Shown here: positions 13,377 through 25,140 of the stretch, piece by piece
Numbering within the stretch: position 1 is the stretch's first letter
Layout of the letters: every line of letters begins with the position of its first letter
Source of the DNA: Megalopta genalis
Taxonomy: Eukaryota; Arthropoda; Insecta; Hymenoptera; Halictidae
Reading direction: 5' to 3'
DNA: 64,000 nt
Assembly: GCF_051020955.1 (NCBI RefSeq)
Contig: NW_027476156.1
Span: 434,001 to 498,000 of the forward strand
Program-made: the position numbers and the translations under genes
The notes under the pieces: generated by a model
Database searches by the model: none
What the model was told of the DNA's origin: nothing
What the model saw: the letters and a program-made list of their open reading frames with translations, nothing else

Positions 13377-16092
13377 ATGCGAAACAAACTAGTTAGCTTT
13401 AAACCAATGCGAAACAAATGATTAAACTCCAAATCAATTCGAAGTAGAAGGTTTTGCTTCAAATCCATGCGAAACACATGATTTAGCTTCAAATCAATGC
13501 GAAGAAGAGGGGTGATCTTCGAATCCATGCTAATCAAATGGTACATATTCAAATACTTGTGATATACATGATTTAGCTTCAACTACATGCGAAACAAACG
13601 AGTTAGCTTCAAATCCATGCGAAACAGATGATATAGCTTCAAATCGATGCGGAGTAGAAGGCTTATCTACGAATCCATGCGAAACAAATGGTTTAGCTGC
13701 AAATACTTGTGATATACATGATTCAGCATCAACTGCATGCGAAACAAACGAGTTAGCTTCTAATCCATGCGAAATACATGATTTAGCTTCAAATCAATGC
13801 GAAGAAGAAGGATTATCTTCGAGTCCATGCAAAACAAATGGTTTAGCTTCAAACAAATTGTGATATACATGATTTAGCTTCAAGTGCATGCGAAATAACC
13901 GAGTTAGCTTCAAATCCATGCGAAACACATGATTTAGGTCCAAATCAATGCGAAGCAGAAGGCTGATGTTCGAATACATGCGAAACAAAGGTTTAGCTTC
14001 AAATACTTGTGATATACTTGATTTATAGTCAAGTGCATGCGAAACAAACGAGATAGCTTCAAATCCATGCGAGACATATGATTTAACATCAAATCAATGC
14101 GAAGTAGGAGGCATAGCTTCAAATCCATGTGAATAAAATGGTTTAGCTTCAAATACTTGTGATATACATGATTTAGCTTCAACTGCATGCGAAACAAACG
14201 AGTTAACTTCAAATCCATGCGCAACACACATGATTTAGCTTCAAAATCAATGCGAAGTAGAAGGCATAGCTTCAAATCCATGGGAAACAAATGGTTTAGA
14301 TTCACATACTTGTGATATACATGATTTAGCTTCAACAGCATGCGAAACAAACGTGTTAGCTTCAAATCATGCGAAACACATGATTTAGCTTCAATTTAAT
14401 GCGAAGTAGAAGGCTTAGCTTCAAATCCATGCCAATCAAATGGTTTAGCTTCAAATACTTGTGATATACATGGTTCAGCATCAAGTGCATGCGAAATAAA
14501 CGAGTTAGCTTCCAAATCCATGCGAAACACATGATTTAGAACCAAATCAATGCGAAGCAGAAGGCTGTTGTTCGAATCCATGCGAACACAAAGGTTTAGC
14601 TTCAAACACCTGTTATATACATGATTTAGCTTCAACTGCACGCGAAACAAACGAGTTAGCTTCAAATCCATGCGATACACATGATTTAGCTCAAATCAAA
14701 GCGAATTAGTAGGGTTATCTACGAATTCTTGCGAAAGAAATGGTTTAGCATCAAATACCAGTGATATACATGATTTAACTTCTACTGCATGCGAAAAATC
14801 GAGTTAGCTTCAAATCCAAGCGAAACACGTGATTTAGACTCAAATCAATGCGAAGTAGAAGGTTTTGCTTCAAATCCATGCGAAACACCATGATTTCGCT
14901 TCAAATCAAGCGAAGTAGAAGGGTCATCTTCGAATCCATGCGAAACAAATGATTTAGCTTCAAACACTTGTGATATACATGACTTAGCTTCAACGGCATG
15001 CGAAACAATCGAGTTAGATTTCAAATCCGTGCGAAACACATGATTTAGCTTCAAATCAATGCGAAGTAGAAGGCTTTGCTTCAAATCCGTGCGAATCAAA
15101 TGTTTTAGCTTCAAATTCTCGTGATATACATGATTTAGCTTCTACTGCGTGCCGTAACAAACGAGTTAGCTTCAAATCCAAGCGAAACACATTATTAAGA
15201 TTCAAATCAATGCGAAGTAGAAGGCTTATCTTCGAATCCATGCGAAACAAATGGTTTAGCTCAAACACCTGTGATATACATGATTTAGCTTCAACTGCAT
15301 GCGAAACAAACGAGTTAGCTTCAAATCCATGCGATACACATGATTTAGCTTCAAATCAAAGCGAATTAGTAGGGTTATCTACGAATTCTTGCGAAAGAAA
15401 TGGTTTAGCTTCAAATACCAGTGATATACATGATTTAGCTTCTACTGCATGCGAAAAAATCGAGTTAGCTTCAAATCCAAGCGAAACACTTTATTTAGAT
15501 TCAAATCAATACGAAGTAGAAGGCTTAGCTTCAAATACAAGCGAAACACATGATTTAGCTTCAAATCAATGCGAAGTAGAAGGCTTAGTTTCAAATCCAT
15601 GCGAAACACATGGTTTAGCTTAATATTCATGCGAAACAAATGGTTTAGCTACAAATACTTGTGATATACATCATTTAGGTTCAACTCCATGCGAAATAAA
15701 CGAGCTAGCTTCAAATCCAGCGAAAAACACGATTTAACCTTCAAATCAACGTGAAGTAGAAGGCTTAGCTTCAAATCCACGCGAAACGAAAGATTTAGCT
15801 TCAAATACTTGCCAATGTAAGTGATATAGGTCCAAATGCTGGCGAAACAGACGAGTTACCTTCAGATGCATGTGAAACACATGATCTAGTTTCAAATCAA
15901 TGCGAAGTAGATGGCTGAACTTGGTATCCGTTCGAAACATATGGTTTAGCTTCAAATACTTGTGATATACTTGATTTAGCTTCACCAGCCTGCGAAACAA
16001 ACGAGTCAGATTCAAATCCATGCGAAACACATGATTTAGCTTCAAATCAATGCGAAGTAGAAGGCTTAGCTTCAAATCCATGGGAATCAAAT
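13377..16092. repeat. Partial copy of the family II 5.4-kb super-repeat embedded in family I
   Basis: It aligns with about 22500-25870 apart from one missing 660-bp unit. Shared markers are the insertion CAAACAAATTGTGATATAC (13850 and 22971), GAATTAGTAGGGTTATC (about 14702), the run TTAGCTTAATATTCATGC with an in-frame TAA (about 15617), and CTTGCCAATGTAAGTG (about 15808). Agreement stops at 16093, where the sequence returns to family I. Its right half has many private one-base indels (see the separate entry). Confidence 0.82.
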
Positions 16093-18200
16093 GATTTAGC
16101 TTCAAACACTTGTGATATACATGATTTAGCTTCAACTGCATGCGAAACAAACGAGTTAGCTTCAAATCCATGCGCAACACATGATTAGCTTCAAATCAAT
16201 GCGAAGTAGAAGGGTTATCTTTGAATCCATGCGAAACAAATGGTTTAGCATCAAACACTTGTGTTATACATGATTTAGCTTCAACTGCATGCGAAACAAC
16301 GAGTTAGCTTCAAATCCATGCGAAACACATGATTTAGCTTCAAACCAATGCGAAAAAGAAGGATTATCTTCGAATCCATGCGAAACAAAATGGTTTAGCT
16401 TCAAACACTTGTGATATACAAGATTTAGCTTCAACAGCATGCGAAACAACGAGTTAGCTTCAAAAACCATGCAAAACACATGATTTAGCTTCAATTCAAT
16501 GCGAAGTAGAAGGTTATCTTTGAATCCATGCGAAACAAATGGTTTAGCTTCAAACACTTGTGATATACATGATTTTGCTTCAACTGCACGCTGAACAAAC
16601 GAGTTAGCTTCAAATCCATGCGAAAACACATGATTTAGCTTCAAATCAATGCGAGGAAGAGGGGTGATCTTCGAATCCATGCTAGTGAAATGGTTCATAT
16701 TCAAATACTTGTGATATACATGATTTAGCTTCAACAGCATGCGAAAACAAACGAGTTAGCTTCAAATCAAGCGAAACACATGATTTAGCTTCAATTTAAT
16801 GCGAAGTAGGAGGCTTAGCTTCAAATCCTTGCCAATCAAACGGTTTAGCTTCAAATACTTGTGATATACTTGATTTAGATTCAAGTGCATGCGAAACAAA
16901 CTAGTTAGCTTTAAACCCATGGCGAAACACATGATTAAACTCCAAATCAATTCGAAGTAGAAGGCTTTGCTTCAAATCCATGCGAAACACATGATTTAGC
17001 CTTCAAATCAATGCGAAGATGAGGGGTGATCTTCGAATCCATGCTAATCAAATGGTACATATTCAAATACTTGTGATATACATGATTTAGCTTCAACAGC
17101 ATGCGAAACAATCTAGTTAGCTTTAAACAATGCGAAACACATGATTAAACTCCAATCAATTCGAAGTAGAAGGTTTTGCTTCAAATCCATGCGAAACACA
17201 TGATTTAGCTTCAAATCAATGCGAAGAAGAGGGGTGATCTTCGAATCCATGCTAATCAAATGGTACATATTCAAATACTTGTGATATACATGATTTAGCT
17301 TCAACTGCAATGCGAAACAAACGAGTTAGCTTCAAATCCATGCGAAACAGATGATATAGCTTCAAATCGATGCGGAGTAGAAGGCTTATCTACGAATCCA
17401 TGCGAAACAAATGGTTTAGCTGCAAATACTTGTGATATACATGATTCAGCATCAACTGCATGCGAAACAAACGAGTTAGCTTCTAATCCATGCGAAATAC
17501 ATGATTATCTTCAAATCAATGCGAAGAAGAGGGGTGATCTTCGAATCCATGCTAATCAAATGGTTCAGCTTCAAACACTTGTGATATACATGATTTAGCT
17601 TCAACTGCTCGCGAAACAACGAGTTAGCTTTAAATCCATGCGAAACACATGATTAAACTCCAAATCAATGCGAAGTAGAAGGCTTTGCTTCAAATCCATG
17701 CGAAACACATGATTTAGCTTCAAATCAATGCGAAGTAGAAGAGCTATCTTCGAATCCATGCGAAACAAATGATTTAGCTTCAAACACTTGTGTTATACAT
17801 GATTTAGCTTCAACTGCATGCGAAACAACGAGTTAGCTTTAAATCCATGCGAAACACATGATTTAGCTCCAAATCAATGCGAAGTAGAAGGCATAGCTTC
17901 AAATCCATGGAATAAAATGGTTTAGATTCACATACTTGTGATATACATGATTTAGCTTCAACAACATGCGAAACAAACGTGTAAGGTTTCAAATCCATGC
18001 GAAACACATGATTTAGCTTCAATTTAAAGCGAAGTAGAAGGCTTAGCTTCAAATCCATGCCAATCCAAACGGTTTAGCTTCAAATACTTGTGATATACAT
18101 GGTTCAGCTTCAAGTGCATGCGAAATAAACGAGTTAGCTTCAAATCCATGCGAAAAACATGATTTAGGGTCCAAATCAATGCGAAGCAGAAGGCTGATGT
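14200..18200. other. Stretch dense in private one-base indels (suspected low consensus accuracy)
   Basis: Compared with near-identical copies elsewhere, I count about 30 one- or two-base indels found only here. Examples: CAACACACATG (14222), CTTCCAAATCC (14509), GCGAACACAAAGG (14583), TTAGCTCAAATC (14686), GAAACACCATG (14882), TTAGATTTCAAATCC (15014), GTGCCGTAAC (15149), GAAGGTTATC (16508), CCATGGCGAAAC (16917), TTAGCCTTCAAATC (16998), CTCCAATCAATTC (17148), CTGCAATGCG (17306), CCATGGAATAAAATGG (17906) and TTAGGGTCCAAATC (18165). Most are homopolymer or near-homopolymer changes. Flanking repeats of the same family are clean, which suggests unpolished consensus rather than biology. Confidence 0.75.
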
Positions 18201-18640
18201 TCGAATCCATGCGAAACAAAGGTTTAGCTTCAAATACTTGTGATATACTTGATTTATATTCAAGTGCATGCGAAACAAACGAGATAGCTTCAAATCCATG
18301 CGAGACATATGATTTAACATCAAATCAATGCGAAGTAGAAGGCATAGCTTCAAATGCATGGGAATAAAATGGTTTAGCTTCAAATACTTGCGATATACAT
18401 GATTTAGCTTCCACTGCATGCGAAACAACGAGTTAGCTTTAAATCCATGCGAAACATATGATTTAACATCAAATCAATGCGAAGCAGAAGGCTGATGTTC
18501 GCATCCATGCGAAACAAATGGTTTAGCTTCAAATACTTGTGATATACATGATTTAGCTTCAATTGCATGCGAAACAAACGAGTTAGCTTCAAATCCTTGC
18601 GAAACACATGATTATCTTCAAATCAATGCGAAGAAGAGTG
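16093..18640. repeat. Family I P/Q mosaic
   Basis: After the junction at 16093 the sequence resembles 11530-11720, then block-P interior (the AAAAACCATGCAAAACAC insertion near 16460 and the CTGAACAAACGAG E monomer near 16590), then seven-monomer units, then block Q (GAAACAACGAG near 17613, 17823 and 18423). Much of it falls within the indel-dense stretch, so exact monomer phase here is unreliable. Confidence 0.75.
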
Positions 18641-19666
18641 GTGATCTTCGAATCCATGTTAATCAAATGGTCCATATTCAAATACTTGTGATATACATGA
18701 TTTAGCTTCAACAGCATGCGAAACAAACGAGTTAGCTGTAAATCCATGCGAAACACATGATTTAGCTCCAAATCAATGCGAAGTAGAAGGCATAGCTACA
18801 TATCCATGGGAATCAAATGGTTTAGCTTCAAATACTTGTGATATACATGATTTAGTTTCAACAGCATGCGAAACAAACGAGTTAGCTTCAAATCCATGCG
18901 AAACAAATGATTTAGCTTCAAACCGATGCGAAGTAGAAGGGTTATCTTCGAATCCATGGGAAACAAATGGTTTAGCTTCAAACACTTGTGATATACATGA
19001 TTTAGCTTCAACAGCATGCGAAACAAACGAGTTAGCTTCAAATCCATGCGAAACACATGATTTAGCTTCAAACCAATGCGAAAAAGAAGGATTATCTTCG
19101 AATCCATGCGAAACAAATGGTTTAGCTTCAAACACTTGTGATATACAAGATTTAGCTTCAACAGCATGCGAAACAAACGAGTTAGCTTCAAAAACCATGC
19201 AAAACACATGATTTAGCTTCAAATCAATGCGAAGTAGAAGGGTTATCTTTGAATCCATGCGAAACAAATGGTTTAGCTTCAAACACTTGTGATATACATG
19301 ATTTTGCTTCAACTGCACGCTGAACAAACGAGTTTGCTTCAAATCCATGCGAAACACATGATTTAGCTTCAAATCAATGCGAAGAAGAGGGGTGATCTTC
19401 GAATCCATGCTAATCAAATGGTACATATTCAAATACTTGCGATATACATGATTTAGCTTCAACTGCATGCGAAACAAACGAGTTAGCTTCAAATCCATGC
19501 GAAACAGATGATATAGCTTCAATTTAAAGCGAAGTAGAAGGCTTAGCTTCAAATCCATGCCAATCAAACGGTTTAGCTTGAAATACTTGTGATATACATG
19601 GTTCAGCTTCAAGTGCATGCGAAATAACCGAGTTAGCTTCAAATCCATGCGAAAAACATGATTTAG
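18641..19666. repeat. Family I block P, copy 5, first arm of a 901-bp duplication
   Basis: The landmark is near 18654. Positions 18766-19422 align with 19667-20323 at a spacing of 901 bp. The two arms share the variant GCTACATATCCATGGG (about 18795 and 19696), whereas copies near 150 and 5905 read GCTACAAATCC. The shared private change marks a recent duplication. Between the arms, about 19520-19666 is block-Q-like (AATTTAAAGCGAAG). Confidence 0.85.
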
Positions 19667-21110
19667 GTCCAAATCAATGCGAAGTAGAAGGCATAGCTAC
19701 ATATCCATGGGAATCAAATGGTTTAGCTTCAAATACTTGTGATATACATGATTTAGTTTCAACAGCATGCGAAACAAACGAGTTAGCTTCAAATCCATGC
19801 GAAACAAATGATTTAGCTTCAAACCGATGCGAAGTAGAAGGGTTATCTTCGAATCCATGGGAAACAAATGGTTTAGCTTCAAACACTTGTGATATACATG
19901 ATTTAGCTTCAACAGCATGCGAAACAAACGAGTTAGCTTCAAATCCATGTGAAACACATGATTTAGCTTCAAACCAATGCGAAAAAGAAGGATTATCTTC
20001 GAATCCATGCGAAACAAATGGTTTAGCTTCAAACACTTGTGATATACAAGATTTAGCTTCAACAGCATGCGAAACAAACGAGTTAGCTTCAAAAACCATG
20101 CAAAACACATGATTTAGCTTCAAATCAATGCGAAGTAGAAGGGTTATCTTTGAATCCATGCGAAACAAATGGTTTAGCTTCAAACACTTGTGATATACAT
20201 GATTTTGCTTCAACTGCACGCTGAACAAACGAGTTAGCTTCAAATCCATGCGAAACACATGATTTAGCTTCAAATCAATGCGAAGAAGAGGGGTGATCTT
20301 CGAATCCATGCTAATCAAATGGTTCATATTCAAATACTTGTGATATACATGATTTAGCTTCAACAGCATGCGAAACAAACGAGTTAGCTTCAAATCCAAG
20401 CGAAACACATGATTTAGCTTCAATTTAATGCGAAGTAGGAGGCTTAGCTTCAAATCCTTGCCAATCAAACGGTTTAGCTTCAAATACTTGTGATATACTT
20501 GATTTAGATTCAAGTGCATGCGAAACAAACTAGTTAGCTTTAAACCCATGCGAAACACATGATTAAACTCCAAATCAATTCGAAGTAGAAGGCTTTGCTT
20601 CAAATCCATGCGAAACACATGATTTAGCTTCAAATCAATGCGAAGAAGAGGGGTGATCTTCGAATCCATGCTAATCAAATGGTACATATTCAAATACTTG
20701 TGATATACATGATTTAGCTTCAACAGCATGCGAAACAAACTAGTTAGCTTTAAACCAATGCGAAACAAATGATTAAACTCCAAATCAATTCGAAGTAGAA
20801 GGTTTTGCTTCAAATCCATGCGAAACACATGATTTAGCTTCAAATCAATGCGAAGAAGAGGGGTGATCTTCGAATTCATGCTAATCAAATGGTACATATT
20901 CAAATACTTGTGATATACATGATTTAGCTTCAACTGCATGCGAAACAAACGAGTTAGCTTCAAATCCATGCGAAACAGATGATATAGCTTCAAATCGATG
21001 CGGAGTAGAAGGCTTATCTACGAATCCATGCGAAACAAATGGTTTAGCTGCAAATACTTGTGATATACATGATTCAGCATCAACTGCATGCGAAACAAAC
21101 GAGTTAGCTA
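19667..21110. repeat. Family I block P, second arm of the 901-bp duplication
   Basis: Beyond the duplicated first 657 bp this copy follows block P copy 1 closely: 134-1453 aligns with 19674-20993 with no net indel. That includes the 5-mer and 7-mer order and the GATGATATAGCTTC A/B junction near 20975. It lacks the CCATGTTAATC landmark, so block P was re-entered from within. Confidence 0.85.
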
Positions 21111-22130
21111 CTAATCCATGCGAAATACATGATTTAGCTTCAAATCAATGCGAAGAAGAAGGATTATCTTCGAATCCATGCAAAACAAATGGTTTAGCTT
21201 CAAACAAATTGTGATATACATGATTTAGCTTCAAGTGCATGCGAAATAACCGAGTTAGCTTCAAATCCATGCGAAACACATGATTTAGGTCCAAATCAAT
21301 GCGAAGCAGAAGGCTGATGTTCGCATACATGCGAAACAAAGGTTTAGCTTCAAATACTTGTGATATACTTGATTTATAGTCAAGTGCATGCGAAACAAAC
21401 GAGATAGCTTCAAATCCATGCGAGACATATGATTTAACATCAAATCAATGCGAAGTAGAAGGCATAGCTTCAAATCCATGTGAATAAAATGGTTTAGCTT
21501 CAAATACTTGTGATATACATGATTTAGCTTCAACTGCATGCGAAACAAACGAGTTAGCTTCAAATCCATGCGCAACACATGATTTAGCTTCAAATCAATG
21601 CGAAGTAGAAGGGTTAACTTCGAATCCATGGGAAACAAATGGTTTAGCTTCAAACACTTGTGATATACATGATTTAGCTTCAACAGCATGCGAAACAAAC
21701 GAGTTAGCTTCAAATCCATGCGAAACACATGATTTAGCTTCAAACCAATGCGAAAAAGAAGGATTATCTTCGAATCCATGCGAAACAAATGGTTTAGCTT
21801 CAAACACTTGTGATATACAAGATTTAGCTTCAACAGCATGCGAAACAACGAGTTAGCTTCAAAAACCATGCAAAACACATGATTTAGCTTCAAATCAATG
21901 CGAAGTAGAAGGGTTATCTTTGAATCCATGCGAAACAAATGGTTTGGCTTCAAACACTTGTGATATACATGATTTTGCTTCAACTGCACGCTGAACAAAC
22001 GAGTTAGCTTCAAATCCATGCGAAACACATGATTTAGCTTCAAATCAATGCGAAGAAGAGGGGTGATCTTCGAATCCATGCTAATCAAATGGTTCATATT
22101 CAAATACTTGTGATATACATGATTTAGCTT
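21111..22130. repeat. Family I transition segment
   Basis: About 21111-21590 resembles 13760-14230: the CAAACAAATTGTGATATAC insertion near 21200 and TTTATAGTCAAGTGC near 21374. About 21600-22130 is block-P interior, with another private deletion (GAAACAACGAG) near 21845. It leads directly into the first complete family II super-repeat copy. Confidence 0.75.
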
Positions 22131-22299
22131 CAACAGCATGCGAAACAAACGAGTTAGCTTCAAATCCAAGCGAAACACATGATTTAGCTTCAATCTAATG
22201 CGAAGTAGGAGGCTTAGCTTCAAATCCTTGCCAATCAAACGGTTTAGCTTCAAATACTTGTGATATACTTGATTTAGATTCAAGTGCATGCGAAACAAA

Positions 22300-23850
22300 C
22301 TAGTTAGCTTTAAAACCCATGCGAAACACATGATTAAACTCCAAATCAATTCGAAGTAGAAGGCTTTGCTTCAAATCCATGCGAAACACATGATTTAGCT
22401 TCAAATCAATGCGAAGAAGAGGGGTGATCTTCGAATCCATGCTAATCAAATGGTACATATTCAAATACTTGTGATATACATGATTTAGCTTCAAACAGCA
22501 TGCGAAACAAACTAGTTAGCTTTAAACCAATGCGAAACAAATGATTAAACTCCAAATCAATTCGAAGTAGAGTTTTGCTTCAAATCCATGCGAAACACAT
22601 GATTTAGCTTCAAATCAATGCGAAGAAGAGGGGTGATCTTCGAATCCATGCTAATCAAATGGTACAATATTCAAATACTTGTGATATACATGATTTAGCT
22701 TCAACTGCATGCGAAACAAACGAGTTAGCTTCAAATCCATGCGAAACAGATGATATAGCTTCAAATCGATGCGGAGTAGAAGGCTTATCTACGAATCCAT
22801 GCGAAACAAATGGTTTAGCTGCAATACTTGTGATATACATGATTCAGCATCAACTGCATGCGTAACAAACGAGTTAGCTTCTAATCCATGCGAAATACAT
22901 GATTTAGCTTCAAATCAATGCGAAGAAGAAGGATTATCTTCGAATCCATGCAAAACAAATGGTTTAGCTTCAAACAAATTGTGATATACATGATTTAGCT
23001 TCAAGTGCATGCGAAATAACCGAGTAGCTTCAAATCCATGCGAAACACATGATTTAGGTCCAAATCAATGCGAAGCAGAAGGCTGATGTTCGAATACATG
23101 CGAAACAAAGGTTTAGCTTCAAATACTTGTGATATACTTGATTTATAGTCAAGTGCATGCGAAACAAACGAGATAGCTTCAAATCCATGCGAGACATATG
23201 ATTTAACATCAAATCAATGCGAAGTAGAAGGCATAGCTTCAAATCCATGTGAATAAAATGGTTTAGCTTCAAATACTTGTGATATACATGATTTAGCTTC
23301 AACTGCATGCGAAACAAACGAGTTAACTTCAAATCCATGCGCAACACATGATTTAGCTTCAAATCAATGCGAAGTAGAAGGCATAGCTTCAAATCCATGG
23401 GAAATAAATGGTTTAGATTCACATACTTGTGATATACATGATTTAGCTTCAACAGCATGCGAAACAAACGTGTTAGCTTCAAATCCATGCGAAACACATG
23501 ATTTAGCTTCAATTTAATGCGAAGTAGAAGGCCTAGCTTCAAATCCATGCCAATCAAATGGTTTAGCTTCAAATACTTGTGATATACATGGTTCAGCTTC
23601 AAGTGCATGCGAAATAAACGAGTTAGCTTCAAATCCATGCGAAACACATGATTTAGGTCCAAATCAATGCGAAGCAGAAGGCTGTTGTTCGAATCCATGC
23701 GAAACAAAGGTTTAGCTTCAAACACCTGTGATATACATGATTTAGCTTCAACTGCATGCGAAACAAACGAGTTAGCTTCAAATCCATGCGATACAAATGA
23801 TTTAGCTTCAAATCAAAGCGAATTAGTAGGGTTATCTACGAATCTTGCGA
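22300..23850. other. Second cluster of private one-base indels
   Basis: Relative to the matching bases 5.4 kb downstream, this copy has TTTAAAACCCATG (22310), TTCAAACAGC (22491), GTAGAGTTTTG (22567), GTACAATATTC (22663), GCTGCAATACTTG (22818), CCGAGTAGCTTC (23020) and ACGAATCTTGCG (23837). The downstream copy has the regular form at each place. The density is lower than at 14.2-18.2 kb, but the pattern and likely cause (consensus error) are the same. Confidence 0.6.
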
Positions 23851-25140
23851 AAGAAATGGTTTAGCATCAAATACCAGTGATATACATGATTTAGCTTCTA
23901 CTGCATGCGAAAAAATCGAGTTAGCTTCAAATCCAAGCGAAACACGTGATTTAGACTCAAATCAATGCGAAGTAGAAGGTTTTGCTTCAAATCCATGCGA
24001 AACACATGATTTCGCTTCAAATCAAAGCGAAGTAGAAGGGTCATCTTCGAATCCATGCGAAACAAATGATTTAGCTTCAAACACTTGTGATATACATGAC
24101 TTAGCTTCAACGGCATGCGAAACAATCGAGTTAGATTCAAATCCGTGCGAAACACATGATTTAGCTTCAAATCAATGCGAAGTAGAAGGCTTTGCTTCAA
24201 ATCCGTGCGAATCAAATGTTTTAGCTTCAAATTCTCGTGATATACATGATTTAGCTTCAACTGCGTGCGTAACAAACGAGTTAGCTTCAAATCCAAGCGA
24301 AACACATTATTAAGATTCAAATCAATGCGAAGTAGAAGGCTTATCTTCGAATCCATGCGAAACAAATGGTTTAGCTTCAAACACCTGTGATATACATGAT
24401 TTAGCTTCAACTGCATGCGAAACAAACGAGTTAGCTTCAAATCCATGCGATACACATGATTTAGCTTCAAATCAAAGCGATTTAGTAGGGTTATCTACGA
24501 ATTCTTGCGAAAGAAATGGTTTAGCATCAAATACCAGTGATATACATGATTTAGCTTCTACTGCATGCGAAAAAATCGAGTTAGCTTCAAATCCAAGCGA
24601 AACACGTGATTTAGACTCAAATCAATGCGAAGTAGAAGGTTTTGCTTCAAATCCATGCGAAACACATGATTTCGCTTCAAATCAAAGCGAAGTAGAAGGG
24701 TCATCTTCGAATCCATGCGAAACAAATGATTTAGCTTCAAACACTTGTGATATACATGACTTAGCTTCAACGGCATGCGAAATAATCGAGTTAGATTCAA
24801 ATCCGTGCGAAACACATGATTTAGCTTCAAATCAATGCGAAGTAGAAGGCTTTGCTTCAAATCCGTGCGAATCAAATGTTTTAGCTTCAAATTCTCGTGA
24901 TATACATGATTTAGCTTCAACTGCGTGCGTAACAAACGAGTTAGCTTCAAATCCAAGCGAAACACATTATTAAGATTCAAATCAATGCGAAGTAGAAGGC
25001 TTATCTTCGAATCCATGCGAAACAAATGGTTTAGCTTCAAACACCTGTGATATACATGATTTAGCTTCAACTGCATGCGAAACAAACGAGTTAGCTTCAA
25101 ATCCATGCGATACACATGATTTAGCTTCAAATCAAAGCGA
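23821..25140. repeat. 660-bp tandem unit, two copies, in super-repeat copy 1
   Basis: The unit is 22 monomers: one seven-monomer HOR plus three five-monomer HORs. It begins at the TTAGTAGGGTTATC C-side boundary (23822 and 24481). The two copies differ at only a few bases, for example GAAACAATCGAG near 24120 against GAAATAATCGAG near 24780, and one missing T near 23837. A third, diverging partial copy starts at 25141 and departs at about 25263 (ACACTTTATTTAG instead of ACACGTGATTTAG). Confidence 0.88.
23921..24130 (+). repeat. Reference seven-monomer (210-bp) HOR variant A-B-A-B-C-D-E
   Basis: Monomers start every 30 bp from 23921. The order is A (CCAAGCGAAACACGTGAT), B (GACTCAAATCAATGCG), a second A (TTTGCTTCAAATCC), a second B (CGCTTCAAATCAAAGCG), then C, D and E, after which the next A starts at 24131. 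The A-B pair is therefore duplicated relative to the five-monomer unit. The same seven-monomer form occurs throughout family I, for example around 1000-1200, where a B with AAACTCCAAATCAATTCG is followed by another A-B. Mixing 5-mers and 7-mers explains why larger periods are multiples of 30 but not always of 150. Confidence 0.88.
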
